Shown: positions 9,031-16,952 of the stretch, piece after piece
Numbering within the stretch: the stretch's first letter is position 1
How the letters are laid out: each line of letters begins with the position of its first letter
Assembly (NCBI RefSeq): GCF_024746795.1
Contig: NZ_CP080524.1
Span: 5,744,001-5,808,000 of the forward strand
Direction: 5' to 3'
DNA from: Mesorhizobium sp. AR10
Lineage (GTDB): Bacteria; Pseudomonadota; Alphaproteobacteria; Rhizobiales; Rhizobiaceae
Length of the DNA: 64,000 nucleotides
Made by a program: the position numbers and the translations under genes
Notes under the pieces: model-generated
Databases searched by the model: none
What the model was told of the DNA's origin: nothing
Seen by the model: the letters and a program-made list of their open reading frames with translations, nothing else

Positions 9031-10293
9031 TTATTTGTTCAGCGTCGCCTGCAAGGCGTTGACGTCTTCCGTGGTCATTTCGCCGTCGGTCGTCACCTTG
9101 CCATCGACGATCTTCCAGAGGCGGAACGGGCCGGTGATATCGCCATATTTGTCGAAGGCGACCGGGCCGATGACACCTTCGTAGCGGATCGGCTTGCCGT
9201 CCTTGATCAGGCCGAGCGCCTTGGCAAACTCGTCCTTGCCGGCAAAGACCGGTGTACCCGCCGGGTCGACAGCCTTGTACATCGCGTCCTTGATCTTGGC
9301 CGGATCCTCGGAGCCGGCGATGGCGATGGCCAACCCGACGATGGCGCCGGCATCATAGGAACGGTCGGCCGCCGGGTTCGTTGGTTCGATGCCGGAAAAC
9401 TCCTTGTAGTTCTTGGTGAAATACTCGGTCGAGGCGGTCGGGCTGGTACCGGAAGACGTGCCATAGGCGTCCTTCAAGTAGTCCGCGCCGACGGATTCGA
9501 TGAAGTCCGGGCTGTTCATGCCGTCATTGAGCAGGAATTTCTGGACGCCGCCTTGCGAAATCCAGGCACGGGCGATGGTCGCGCCATCGACAGGCGTGCT
9601 GACGAGATAAAGCCCGTCCGGCTCGCCGGCCATCGCCGCCGTAACTTCCGAAGCATAGCTCGACTGCTTTTCGTTGTAGGGCGTGTCGGAGACGATGGTG
9701 CCGCCGAGCGCCTTGTAGGCGCGCGAGAACTCCGCCGCCATGTTGACGCCGAAGTCGTTGTTGACATGGATGATCGACAGCTTCTTGAAGCCCTTGTCGA
9801 TGGCATATTTGCCGGCGGCGACACCCTGCAGCGCATCCGAAGTGATGGTGCGGAAGAAGATGCCGTTGGTCTTGCCATCGCGGCCGAGCGCCGTCAGCGT
9901 CGGCGAGGACGAGGCGGGCGAGACCTGGACGATCTTGGCCGGCGCGGTGACCGAGGTCAGGATCGGGATCGACACCGAGGAGATGATGCCGCCGATGATC
10001 ACCGGCACCTTCTTGACCTGCACGAGCTGGGTCGCGGCGTCGACCGCGATGTTGCCCTGGCTCTGGCTGTCGCGCGTGTCGGTGGCGAGATCGCAGCCGC
10101 GCACGCCGCCGGCGGCATTGATGTCGCGAAAAGCCATCTCGACCGACTTGGCGCCGGCCTGACCATATTCGCCAGCCGGGCCGGTCAGTTCCATGACCAG
10201 GCCGACGGTGATCTTGCAGTCGGCGGCTTGCGCAGCACCGGCTGCCGTCAGCAAGGCAAGCGCGGTGGTGATCTGGAGTATCGTCTTTGTCAT
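9031..10293 (-). CDS. Branched-chain-amino-acid-type ABC transporter substrate-binding protein
   Basis: This is a periplasmic binding protein of the Leu/Ile/Val-BP family, 420 aa. The signal peptide reads through LALLTAAGAAQA with cleavage before ADCKI at about residue 23. The mature chain opens with ITVGLVMELTGPAGEYGQAG, the family start, with VPVIIGGIISS near 95 and PTNPAADRSYDAGAIVG near 310. It is the last gene of the minus-strand arm of the locus controlled from the 13.4-kb divergent promoter. Its likely partners are the LivG/F/H/M-like genes on the other arm. The ligand is not predictable; several members bind amides or amino-acid derivatives rather than branched-chain amino acids. Confidence 0.9.
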   Translation of the reverse strand: MTKTILQITTALALLTAAGAAQAADCKITVGLVMELTGPAGEYGQAGAKSVEMAFRDINAAGGVRGCDLATDTRDSQSQGNIAVDAATQLVQVKKVPVIIGGIISSVSIPILTSVTAPAKIVQVSPASSSPTLTALGRDGKTNGIFFRTITSDALQGVAAGKYAIDKGFKKLSIIHVNNDFGVNMAAEFSRAYKALGGTIVSDTPYNEKQSSYASEVTAAMAGEPDGLYLVSTPVDGATIARAWISQGGVQKFLLNDGMNSPDFIESVGADYLKDAYGTSSGTSPTASTEYFTKNYKEFSGIEPTNPAADRSYDAGAIVGLAIAIAGSEDPAKIKDAMYKAVDPAGTPVFAGKDEFAKALGLIKDGKPIRYEGVIGPVAFDKYGDITGPFRLWKIVDGKVTTDGEMTTEDVNALQATLNK

Positions 10294-10343
10294 TGTTGTT
10301 CCCCTTTCGTTACTCGACTCTGATTTCTTCTCTGGAGCCTGTT

Positions 10344-10772
10344 TCAGCTTTCCGGCACCTGCAGCCAGGTTTCATGCAGATGTCGCCATTCGACGCCGTT
10401 GGGCGCCGATGAACTGGTGGTGAAAACGGCACTCGACCGGCGGCGGCTGTGCTCGCCGCCGCGCAGCTGCGCCTCGATGTAGAAGACGACGATCGTATCG
10501 GCGGTCTGCCAGCCGGGACGGATGTCCTCGATCGAGATGGCAAAGCCTTCGTCACAGGTGGCGCGGCTGTCCCGGACATGATCGACAACCGCGTCGCGAT
10601 CGAGGATCTGGCCGCTTGGCGCAACCATGCTGAAGCCTTCGCCCATGACGCGTTCGAAGCGGCTGAAATCGGCGCTGTCGGCGCGCGCCTCGACGAACCA
10701 GTCGACGAAGAAGCGGTGGAGATCGACGACCTCGGCACTGGCGCGTGAAAACAAGGAGGGCTGTGCGCTCAT
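10344..10772 (-). CDS. NTF2-like / SnoaL-type small protein
   Basis: This is a 142-aa protein with the look of the nuclear-transport-factor-2-like fold: an N-terminal helix (FVDWFVEARA), then DFSRFERVMGEGFSMVAPSG and alternating strands to a C-terminal RHLHETWLQV. The ATG at 10770-10772 follows the stop of the aldo/keto reductase gene by 19 bases and lies inside one copy of a 23-base tandem repeat. The ATG at 10808 would overlap that gene. Members of this fold act as small isomerases, hydrolases or ligand binders, and no catalytic set can be assigned here. The operon position suggests a minor role in the same catabolic pathway. Confidence 0.75.
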   Translation of the reverse strand: MSAQPSLFSRASAEVVDLHRFFVDWFVEARADSADFSRFERVMGEGFSMVAPSGQILDRDAVVDHVRDSRATCDEGFAISIEDIRPGWQTADTIVVFYIEAQLRGGEHSRRRSSAVFTTSSSAPNGVEWRHLHETWLQVPES

Positions 10773-10812
10773 ATCCGGCCTGCATTCAAGCTCATATCCG
10801 GCCCGCATTCAA
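10767..10812. repeat. 23-base tandem duplication at a gene junction
   Basis: Two adjacent 23-base copies (10767-10789 and 10790-10812) differ at one position. On the minus strand each contains ATATGAGC. In the upstream copy this supplies the TGA of the aldo/keto reductase; in the downstream copy it supplies the ATG of the NTF2-like gene. Confidence 0.9.
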
Positions 10813-11847
10813 ATTGTAGTGCATGATCGAACCGTGGCGGCCGTGGCGGTCGCGCTCCAGCGTGTAGACGTCGCCCAGGGGGCCACCGCTTTGCGCGATG
10901 ACGGCGGCGATCCGCGCCCGGTCATCGGCATCGAGCGCGACGTCCATTATTTTCGCATTGGCAAGAGCGTGTGCCTGATTGCGGGCGCCGACGATGACGG
11001 CCGCCACCTGCGGCTGCTCGAGCACCCAGGCACTGGCGATGGTGGCGATGTCGACGCCGTGGCGGTCACCCACCGCCTTGAGCACCTGAAGCAGTTGCTG
11101 GAACAAGTCCCAGCCGCCAAAGTCATCGATGATCAGCTTGTACTTGACCAGCGAGCGGTTTTCGAGCGGCGTTTGCGGCGCGGCGACGCCAAGCCATTTG
11201 TCGCTGAGGAAGCCGCCCGCCACGGAACCGTAGCAAAGGAAACTGATGCCATTCTGGCCGGCAAGTGCGGCAAGGCTGTTGGCCGGCCGCTGGTCGAGCA
11301 CGGAATATTGCAGCTGCTGGCTGACCAGCGGCACGCCGGCCGCCAGGATCTCGGCCAGGCGCGGCGTGTCGAAATTTGTGGTGCCGACATTGCGCAGCTT
11401 GCCTTCGAGGCGCAGCTCGTTCAACCAGCCCATCGCATCGACATAGCGAGGCTGCTCATAATCCCACCAGTGGAACTGGACGAGATCTAGCCGCTCGGTC
11501 TTCAGCCGCCGCAGCGACTGGTCGACGATGCCTTTGATGTAATCGCGGCTGATGTTGGCGAGCCGTTCGAGGTCGGGCACCAGCTTGGTGTGCACCTTCA
11601 TCCGGGCGGCGGCATCGAGACCGCGCTCGCTGGCCAGCCGCAGTCGCGCCGCACCGATCAACTCCTCGACGCCGGTGTAGATATCGGCGCAATCATAGGT
11701 CCAGATGCCGGCATCGAAGGTGGCGATCAGATCGGTCACCGCCTGCTCGCGGTCGATGGCGCCGTGCCCGCCGGCCAGCTGCCAGCCGCCGCGGATGACG
11801 CGCGAGATGGTGTAGCCGGGGCTGAGCTCGAAGGTCTTGGCGGTCAT
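10792..11847 (-). CDS. Aldo/keto reductase
   Basis: This is an NAD(P)H-dependent aldo/keto reductase with a TIM-barrel fold, 351 aa. The catalytic tetrad can be placed at D52 and Y57 (DCADIYTG), K88 (VHTK) and H126 (LVQFHWWDY). The C-terminal cofactor region includes AAVIVGARNQAH. Its start overlaps the stop of the TIGR04076 gene by four bases. It is preceded by the DUF3830 and TIGR04076 genes and followed by the NTF2-like gene. The set suggests reduction of a carbonyl intermediate derived from the imported compound. Substrate unknown. Confidence 0.88.
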   Translation of the reverse strand: MTAKTFELSPGYTISRVIRGGWQLAGGHGAIDREQAVTDLIATFDAGIWTYDCADIYTGVEELIGAARLRLASERGLDAAARMKVHTKLVPDLERLANISRDYIKGIVDQSLRRLKTERLDLVQFHWWDYEQPRYVDAMGWLNELRLEGKLRNVGTTNFDTPRLAEILAAGVPLVSQQLQYSVLDQRPANSLAALAGQNGISFLCYGSVAGGFLSDKWLGVAAPQTPLENRSLVKYKLIIDDFGGWDLFQQLLQVLKAVGDRHGVDIATIASAWVLEQPQVAAVIVGARNQAHALANAKIMDVALDADDRARIAAVIAQSGGPLGDVYTLERDRHGRHGSIMHYNLNAGRI

Positions 11848-12197
11848 TTCTCGTCATTCTCCTTCGGCAGCGGCACTGCCGTGGTCTCGGCATGGCTGAA
11901 CTGCCGCTTGCCGGTCCTGACGATCCTCAGCCGGCTGGCGCAATTGGGATCGGGACAAGCGATCTCGGCGTCCGATGTCATCCAGTCGTTCTTGTGGGTC
12001 GGACGCTGCTTGGCTGCCAGCAACGGCAGGACGGCCGATATCGAATAGATCGAAAAGCCCTGCCCCGCCGGCATCGACAGCATCTCGCCCTTGAGCTCGA
12101 AATAATCGCCCGCCTTGGCGCCGCAATAGATCGGCTTGCCCTGCGGGATGACCGCCTCGACGCGGAGGTCGAAGAGTTCGAAACTGTCATCGGCCAT
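11844..12197 (-). CDS. TIGR04076 family protein
   Basis: This is a 117-aa protein recognised as TIGR04076-like from its opening (DLRVEAVI) and from GDYFELKGEMLSMPAG followed by FSIYSISAVLPLLAAKQRP. C-terminal cysteines in ACPDPNCASRL could bind metal. The family has no known function. It sits one base from the DUF3830 stop and overlaps the next gene by four bases, so it is firmly inside the operon. Confidence 0.75.
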   Translation of the reverse strand: MADDSFELFDLRVEAVIPQGKPIYCGAKAGDYFELKGEMLSMPAGQGFSIYSISAVLPLLAAKQRPTHKNDWMTSDAEIACPDPNCASRLRIVRTGKRQFSHAETTAVPLPKENDEK

Positions 12198-12686
12198 TCA
12201 GACCTCCACCAGGCTGAAGGTGACGTCGCAGGCGCCGTTGCGGCGGATGACGCCGCAAGCGGCGGCGAACTGATCGCGCTCGTCGGGACGCACCTGCGCC
12301 ACCACGCTGCCGGCCAGCCAGCCGATCGGGAACAGCAGGCGCGCGCCCTGCCCGTAATACAGGCCGATGTCGAAGATCGCGTTGGGATTGCCACCCCACA
12401 TGCGCGGCGGCACATAGGACAGCACGATGTCGCCGGGCTGCGGCGTCAGCGTCGCATTCTCGGCCGACAAGGGCACGGCATAGGCCTGGCCATCCAGATG
12501 CGCTGATGGAACCGGGCAGGAGATTTCAGGCCCCGTCCACATCGCATGGATGCCGGCAACGACGCGCGGCTGCCCGAGATACGCCTGCAGGAAGGCCGCA
12601 TTCTCGGGCGCCTTTTCCGGCAACAGCAGCGCCGTCACCGAAAGGTTCGAGCGTGGCTCTGTGATCCGGATGGCAGGCTTGGTCAT
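12198..12686 (-). CDS. DUF3830 family protein (cyclophilin-like fold)
   Basis: This is a 162-aa protein of the DUF3830 family. Conserved stretches include GDIVLSYVPPRMWG and FDIGLYYGQGARLLFPIGWL. As I recall, the one structure known for the family (Thermotoga TM1367) is an atypical cyclophilin-like barrel. Members occur beside amino-acid or amide transporters and reductases, as here. The start overlaps the end of the GntR gene by four bases, so regulator and operon are cotranscribed. Function unknown; a role as a binding protein or small hydrolase-like enzyme is possible. Confidence 0.8.
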   Translation of the reverse strand: MTKPAIRITEPRSNLSVTALLLPEKAPENAAFLQAYLGQPRVVAGIHAMWTGPEISCPVPSAHLDGQAYAVPLSAENATLTPQPGDIVLSYVPPRMWGGNPNAIFDIGLYYGQGARLLFPIGWLAGSVVAQVRPDERDQFAAACGVIRRNGACDVTFSLVEV

Positions 12687-13411
12687 GTCGAGCCTTTCGC
12701 GGATTGCAGCTTGTCGCGCAGGAAGGCGAAGGGCCGGCTGATGTCGGCGACAAGCGCTTCGCGCGCAGCCTGCGCATCCTGCCTGGCAAGTGCCGCGACG
12801 ATGCTGCGGTGATAGTGGGCGGTATCGACCTCGCCAGCCTCCGAGAAGGCGTAGATGGCGACGCGGATGCAGGGTCCCGATTGCAGCCAGAGGCTCTCGA
12901 TCATCGGGATCAGCACGGCGGACCCGCAGCAACGGTAGATTTCGAAATGGAAGCTCTGGTTGAGCGTCGCTTCGCGGTCGATGTCCTTCTTGTGCTTCAG
13001 CGCCCGCATCTCGTCCCACTCGCCGAGCATGGCTTCGATGGTGGCTATCTGGCGCGGACCCATGCGCGTGGCGGCAAGCGCGATCGCTTCGCCCTCGATG
13101 AGCGAGCGGGCGCGCAACAGATCATCGATACGCTCCAGCGTGATCGGGGGCACCCGCACCGAGCGGTTGGGAAGCGCCTCCAGCGCCTGTTCCGTAATCA
13201 GCCGTCCGAGCGCCTCGCGCACCGGCATGGTGCTGGTGACCAGCGCATCGGCTAGCCCGCGGATGGTAAGCACCTGGCTCGGCTCGAAAAGGCCACCGAT
13301 CAGGGCCCGGCGCAATTCCGAATAGACGCGATCCTGCACGGTCTCGCGGCCGACCGGCGTAAGCTGGGCGGCGATCGCCTCGTTGTTTCGCTCGATGGCA
13401 GCCTTTTGCAT
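12683..13411 (-). CDS. GntR-family transcriptional regulator, FCD subgroup
   Basis: This is a 242-aa DNA-binding regulator. The N-terminal winged helix-turn-helix spans about residues 20-90 (VYSELRRALIGGLFEPSQ and LADALVTSTMPVREALGRL). The C-terminal FCD effector domain follows, with the metal/ligand-binding His residues in NQSFHFEIYRCCG and HYHRSIVAAL. It heads the minus-strand operon and faces the LivG-like gene across 124 bases that hold a perfect palindrome. Autoregulated repression of both arms, relieved by the transported compound or its product, is the likely mode. Confidence 0.9.
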   Translation of the reverse strand: MQKAAIERNNEAIAAQLTPVGRETVQDRVYSELRRALIGGLFEPSQVLTIRGLADALVTSTMPVREALGRLITEQALEALPNRSVRVPPITLERIDDLLRARSLIEGEAIALAATRMGPRQIATIEAMLGEWDEMRALKHKKDIDREATLNQSFHFEIYRCCGSAVLIPMIESLWLQSGPCIRVAIYAFSEAGEVDTAHYHRSIVAALARQDAQAAREALVADISRPFAFLRDKLQSAKGST

Positions 13412-13464
13412 GGCACTCCGGTTTGGCGCGTTTTTGGCTTGCGGAGAAAATTAAAGCCGATTAG

Positions 13465-13489
13465 CGTGATCAAAGCAAGTGTGATCACA
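13465..13489. promoter_or_regulatory. Probable GntR operator in divergent promoter
   Basis: The perfect 10-base palindrome TGTGATCACA (13480-13489) is preceded at 15-base spacing by a near copy, CGTGATCAAA (13465-13474). Both lie between the divergent GntR and LivG-like starts in an AT-richer stretch. Size and symmetry fit FCD-GntR operators. Confidence 0.6.
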
Positions 13490-13535
13490 AATCAAAAAAT
13501 CAGAAAGCGGCAACGACCGCTCGGCCAGAGGGTGC

Positions 13536-14333
13536 ATGAGCGAGACAACAGAAAGGCAGGACGAAATCCGCGCACCGGTTCTGTCGGCAAAGAACGTCGT
13601 CAGGCGTTTCGGCGGCCTCGTCGCGGTCAATGATGTCTCATTCGACGTCCGGCACGGAGAGATCCTCGGCCTCATCGGCCCGAACGGCGCCGGCAAGACG
13701 ACAATGTTCGACCTGCTGGCCGGAAGCATCCTGCCCACCAGCGGCGAGATCCTGCTCAACGGCACGCTGGTGTCGGGGGAAGCGGCGCACCGCCGCATCG
13801 GCCGCGGCCTTGGCCGCACCTTCCAGATTCCGCGGCCTCTGCCCAACCTGACGCTGATCGAAAACGTCATGCTGGCCGCACAGGGCCAAGCTGGCGAAAG
13901 GCTGCTCGCCAACTTCCTGATACCGCGACGGGTCGCCGCCGAGGAAAGGGTTGCCGAGACGAAGGCGCTCGAGTTGCTCGAGCTGGTTTCACTTGCCCGC
14001 CTGGCCCACGAACCGGCGCGTGTGCTCTCCGGCGGCCAGCGCAAGCTGCTCGAACTCGCTCGCGTCATGATGGCCGACCCGACGATCATCCTGCTCGACG
14101 AGCCGGCGGCCGGCGTCAATGCAACGCTGCTCGAAGTCATCATCGACCGCATTCGCGACATCAACGCCCGCGGCATCACCTTCCTGCTGATCGAGCACAA
14201 TATCGACATGGTGACGCGGCTCTGCCATCGCGTCCTGGTCATGGCGAGCGGCCAGCTTTTGTGCGAGGGCACCGCCGACGAGGTGGCGCGCGATCCACGC
14301 GTCATCGAGGCCTATCTCGGAGGCGCGGCATGA
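13536..14333 (+). CDS. LivG-like ABC transporter ATP-binding protein
   Basis: This is one of the two cytoplasmic ATPases of a branched-chain-amino-acid-type (HAAT) importer, 265 aa. Walker A GPNGAGKT is at residues 48-55. The family mark GLGRTFQIPRPLPNLT contains the Q-loop. The signature is LSGGQRK at about 164 and Walker B is IILLDEPAAGVN at about 187. The ATG follows AGAGGG. It begins the plus-strand operon and overlaps the LivF-like gene by four bases (ATGA). The cognate binding protein is probably the one at the far end of the opposite arm. Confidence 0.93.
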   Translation: MSETTERQDEIRAPVLSAKNVVRRFGGLVAVNDVSFDVRHGEILGLIGPNGAGKTTMFDLLAGSILPTSGEILLNGTLVSGEAAHRRIGRGLGRTFQIPRPLPNLTLIENVMLAAQGQAGERLLANFLIPRRVAAEERVAETKALELLELVSLARLAHEPARVLSGGQRKLLELARVMMADPTIILLDEPAAGVNATLLEVIIDRIRDINARGITFLLIEHNIDMVTRLCHRVLVMASGQLLCEGTADEVARDPRVIEAYLGGAA

Positions 14334-15079
14334 CCCAGACCGTCCTCAACGTTCGCGACCTCGAAGCCGGCTACGAGCCCGGCGTGCCGATCGTGCGCGG
14401 CGCCTCGATCACCGTGAGCAAGGGCGAGATCGTCGTCGTTCTCGGCCCCAATGGCGCTGGCAAGTCGAGCCTGATCAAGGCCATCTCCGGCCTTGTCCCG
14501 ATCACCGGCGGCACGGTGCTGCTGGACGGCAAGGATATCACCGCCGCGCCCGCCCACACCATGGTTCGCCTCGGCCTTGCCTTCGTGCCGCAGACCGAAA
14601 ACATTTTCCCGCTGATGTCGGTGGAGGACAATCTGAAGGTCGCCTGCGGCATCCTGAAGCCGCGCGAGACCCCTGCCCGCATCGAGGAAATGTATGCGGC
14701 CTTCCCCGATCTCGCCCGCCAGCGCCGGACCGTGGCCGGAAACCTCTCGGGCGGACAGCGGCAGATGCTGGCGGTCGCCCGGGCATTGATCGTCCATCCC
14801 AAGGTGCTGGTGCTTGACGAACCGTCGGCGGGCCTGTCGCCGAAATTCGTGTCGATGGTGTTCGAGATGCTGGCCGGCATCCGCAAATCCGGCGTCACCA
14901 TCCTGCTGGTCGAACAGAACGCCAAGGCAGCGCTTGCCATCGGCGATCGCGCCTATGTGCTGGTCGAAGGCAAGGACCGGCATGAGGGCGTCGCCGCCGA
15001 ACTGTGGAACGATCCGGTCGTCGCCGAACTCTATCTTGGCCAACGCCGCCAACAGCCGGGCAAAGGAAGTGCGGCATGA
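14330..15079 (+). CDS. LivF-like ABC transporter ATP-binding protein
   Basis: This is the second ATPase subunit, 249 aa. Walker A GPNGAGKS is at residues 39-46, PQTENIFPLMSVEDNL covers the Q-loop, the signature is LSGGQRQ and Walker B is VLVLDEPSAGLSP. The start at 14330 overlaps the previous stop (ATGA), and its own stop overlaps the LivH-like start the same way. A longer open frame from 14261 is not needed. Confidence 0.93.
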   Translation: MTQTVLNVRDLEAGYEPGVPIVRGASITVSKGEIVVVLGPNGAGKSSLIKAISGLVPITGGTVLLDGKDITAAPAHTMVRLGLAFVPQTENIFPLMSVEDNLKVACGILKPRETPARIEEMYAAFPDLARQRRTVAGNLSGGQRQMLAVARALIVHPKVLVLDEPSAGLSPKFVSMVFEMLAGIRKSGVTILLVEQNAKAALAIGDRAYVLVEGKDRHEGVAAELWNDPVVAELYLGQRRQQPGKGSAA

Positions 15080-15984
15080 GCCTGCAATTTGTCGTCGACG
15101 GACTTTTGACGGGCTCGATGATCGGCCTTGGCGCCATCGGCGTGACGCTGACCTATTCGATCCTGCGCTTCTCGAACTTCGCTCATGGCGACTTCATGGC
15201 CTGGGGCACCTACGCGACACTGGCCGTGGTCAGCGCCCTCGGCGCCATGTTCGGCAAGATAGCACCCATCGCACCGCTGTCCTTCGGCTGGCCGCTGATC
15301 GCCGCGCTGATCATCGGCATGGCGCTCACCGGCCTGCTGGCGCTGCTGCTCGACTTTGTGCTGTTCGCGCGGCTGCGCGCACAAGGCCAGGCGATCATCG
15401 TGGTGATGGCGAGCTTCGGCGCCTCGATGGCGCTGCGAAGCCTGCTCGAATTCATCTTCACCTCGCGCCCGACCTATTTCAGCCGGGCGATCCAGATCGC
15501 CATGCCGGTCGGCTTTGGCATTCGCATCACCCCCGACCAGATCGCCTTGCTGCTGCTGACCGCCGCGCTGGTGCTCGGTGTGCACCTGTTGATGACGCGC
15601 ACCCAGACCGGCCGCTCGATGCAGGCATTGAGCCAGAACGCGGCATTGGCCCGCATCGTCGGTATCGACGTCGCAAAAGTGGTGCGCGTCACCTGGATCA
15701 TCGGCGGGGCGCTGGCCTGCGTCGCCGGCGTCATGATCGGCATTCTCATCCAGATCCGCCCGTTCATGGGCTTCGACATGCTGCTGCCGATGTTCGCGGC
15801 CGCCATCCTCGGCGGCATCGGCAGCGTGCCGGGCGCCGTTCTCGGCGGCTTGATCATCGGCCTCGCCGAAGCCGGTGCGGTGCAATTGATCGGTGCCGAA
15901 TGGCGCGCCGCAGTCTCCTTCATCATCCTGATGGCGGTGCTGTTCGTGCGGCCCATCGGCCTTTTCGGAGTGAGGGAACGCTGA
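15076..15984 (+). CDS. LivH-like ABC transporter permease
   Basis: This is an inner-membrane permease of 302 aa with about eight hydrophobic helices. The LivH-type opening reads QFVVDGLLTGSMIGLGAIGV, with SILRFSNFAHGDFM shortly after and the coupling-helix region MQALSQNAALARIVGIDV at about residue 180. It is coupled by ATGA overlaps to the genes on both sides. Confidence 0.92.
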   Translation: MSLQFVVDGLLTGSMIGLGAIGVTLTYSILRFSNFAHGDFMAWGTYATLAVVSALGAMFGKIAPIAPLSFGWPLIAALIIGMALTGLLALLLDFVLFARLRAQGQAIIVVMASFGASMALRSLLEFIFTSRPTYFSRAIQIAMPVGFGIRITPDQIALLLLTAALVLGVHLLMTRTQTGRSMQALSQNAALARIVGIDVAKVVRVTWIIGGALACVAGVMIGILIQIRPFMGFDMLLPMFAAAILGGIGSVPGAVLGGLIIGLAEAGAVQLIGAEWRAAVSFIILMAVLFVRPIGLFGVRER

Positions 15985-16952
15985 TGGATCTGCTCGGCTA
16001 TGGCGCCTTCTTCCTGACCACCGCACTGATCTTTTCGCTGGTCACGCTCGGACTCAATCTGCAATGGGGGCTGACCGGGCTGTTCAATGTCGGTCTCGCC
16101 GGCTTCGTCGCCATCGGCGCCTACACCTCGGCACTGTTGACCACACCCGATGACGCGGCGCGTCTTGGCGGCTTCGGCCTGCCGATCCTTGTCGGCTGGC
16201 TCGGCGCCATGCTGGTTGGCGGAATCGCCGCCGCCATCACCGGCATCGCCACGCTGCGCCTGAGATCGGACTATCTGGCGATCACCACCTTCGGCGTCGC
16301 CGTCGTCGTGCAGCTCGTCGCGCTCAACGCCCAGAAGCTGACCGGCGGCCCGTTCGGCATCGGCTTCATTCCGCGTCCCTTCGGCGGCCTTGCCGAAACG
16401 CCGTTGCTGTTCAACCTGTCGAATCTCGCCGTCGTCTCGGGGGTGACGCTGATCGTCTATCTGGCGCTGGAGCATCTGTCGCGTAGCCCATGGGGGCGCG
16501 TGCTGAAGGCGCTGCGCGAGGATGAGCGGGCGGCGATATCGCTGGGCAAGAGCGCGCGTTTCTACCGCGTCCAGGCTTTTGCCGTCGGCGGCGCCATCAT
16601 GGCGCTGGCCGGGGCGCTGCAGGCGCATTTCACCGGCTTCATCGCGCCGGACAATTATCTGCCGATCCTGACTTTCCAGGTGTGGGTGATGCTGATCGTC
16701 GGCGGCTCGGGCAGCAACATAGGCGCCGTTGTCGGCAGCATCCTGGTATGGGCGATATGGGCCGGGTCGGGAACCTTGACCAGCGTACTGTTCTCGCCGG
16801 AGCAGCAGGCGCGCGCCGCCGCGCTGCAGATCGTCGCCATCGGCGTGATGCTATGCGTCATCCTTCTGGTCAGGCCGAATGGCCTGCTCGGCGACAGGCC
16901 GCGTGCGCGGTTCGGCAAGGTTGTGAAAGCAGTGGCGAGCGAGAGCAAGTGA
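15984..16952 (+). CDS. LivM-like ABC transporter permease
   Basis: This is the partner permease, 322 aa. It carries LNLQWGLTGLFNVGLAGFVA near the N-terminus, LRLRSDYLAITTFGVAVV at about residue 95 and LKALREDERAAISLGKSA at about 175, all LivM marks. The start at 15984 overlaps the LivH-like stop by one base. A very long open frame reaching back to 14814 in this phase is only read-through of non-coding phase inside the LivF and LivH genes. Confidence 0.92.
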   Translation: MDLLGYGAFFLTTALIFSLVTLGLNLQWGLTGLFNVGLAGFVAIGAYTSALLTTPDDAARLGGFGLPILVGWLGAMLVGGIAAAITGIATLRLRSDYLAITTFGVAVVVQLVALNAQKLTGGPFGIGFIPRPFGGLAETPLLFNLSNLAVVSGVTLIVYLALEHLSRSPWGRVLKALREDERAAISLGKSARFYRVQAFAVGGAIMALAGALQAHFTGFIAPDNYLPILTFQVWVMLIVGGSGSNIGAVVGSILVWAIWAGSGTLTSVLFSPEQQARAAALQIVAIGVMLCVILLVRPNGLLGDRPRARFGKVVKAVASESK

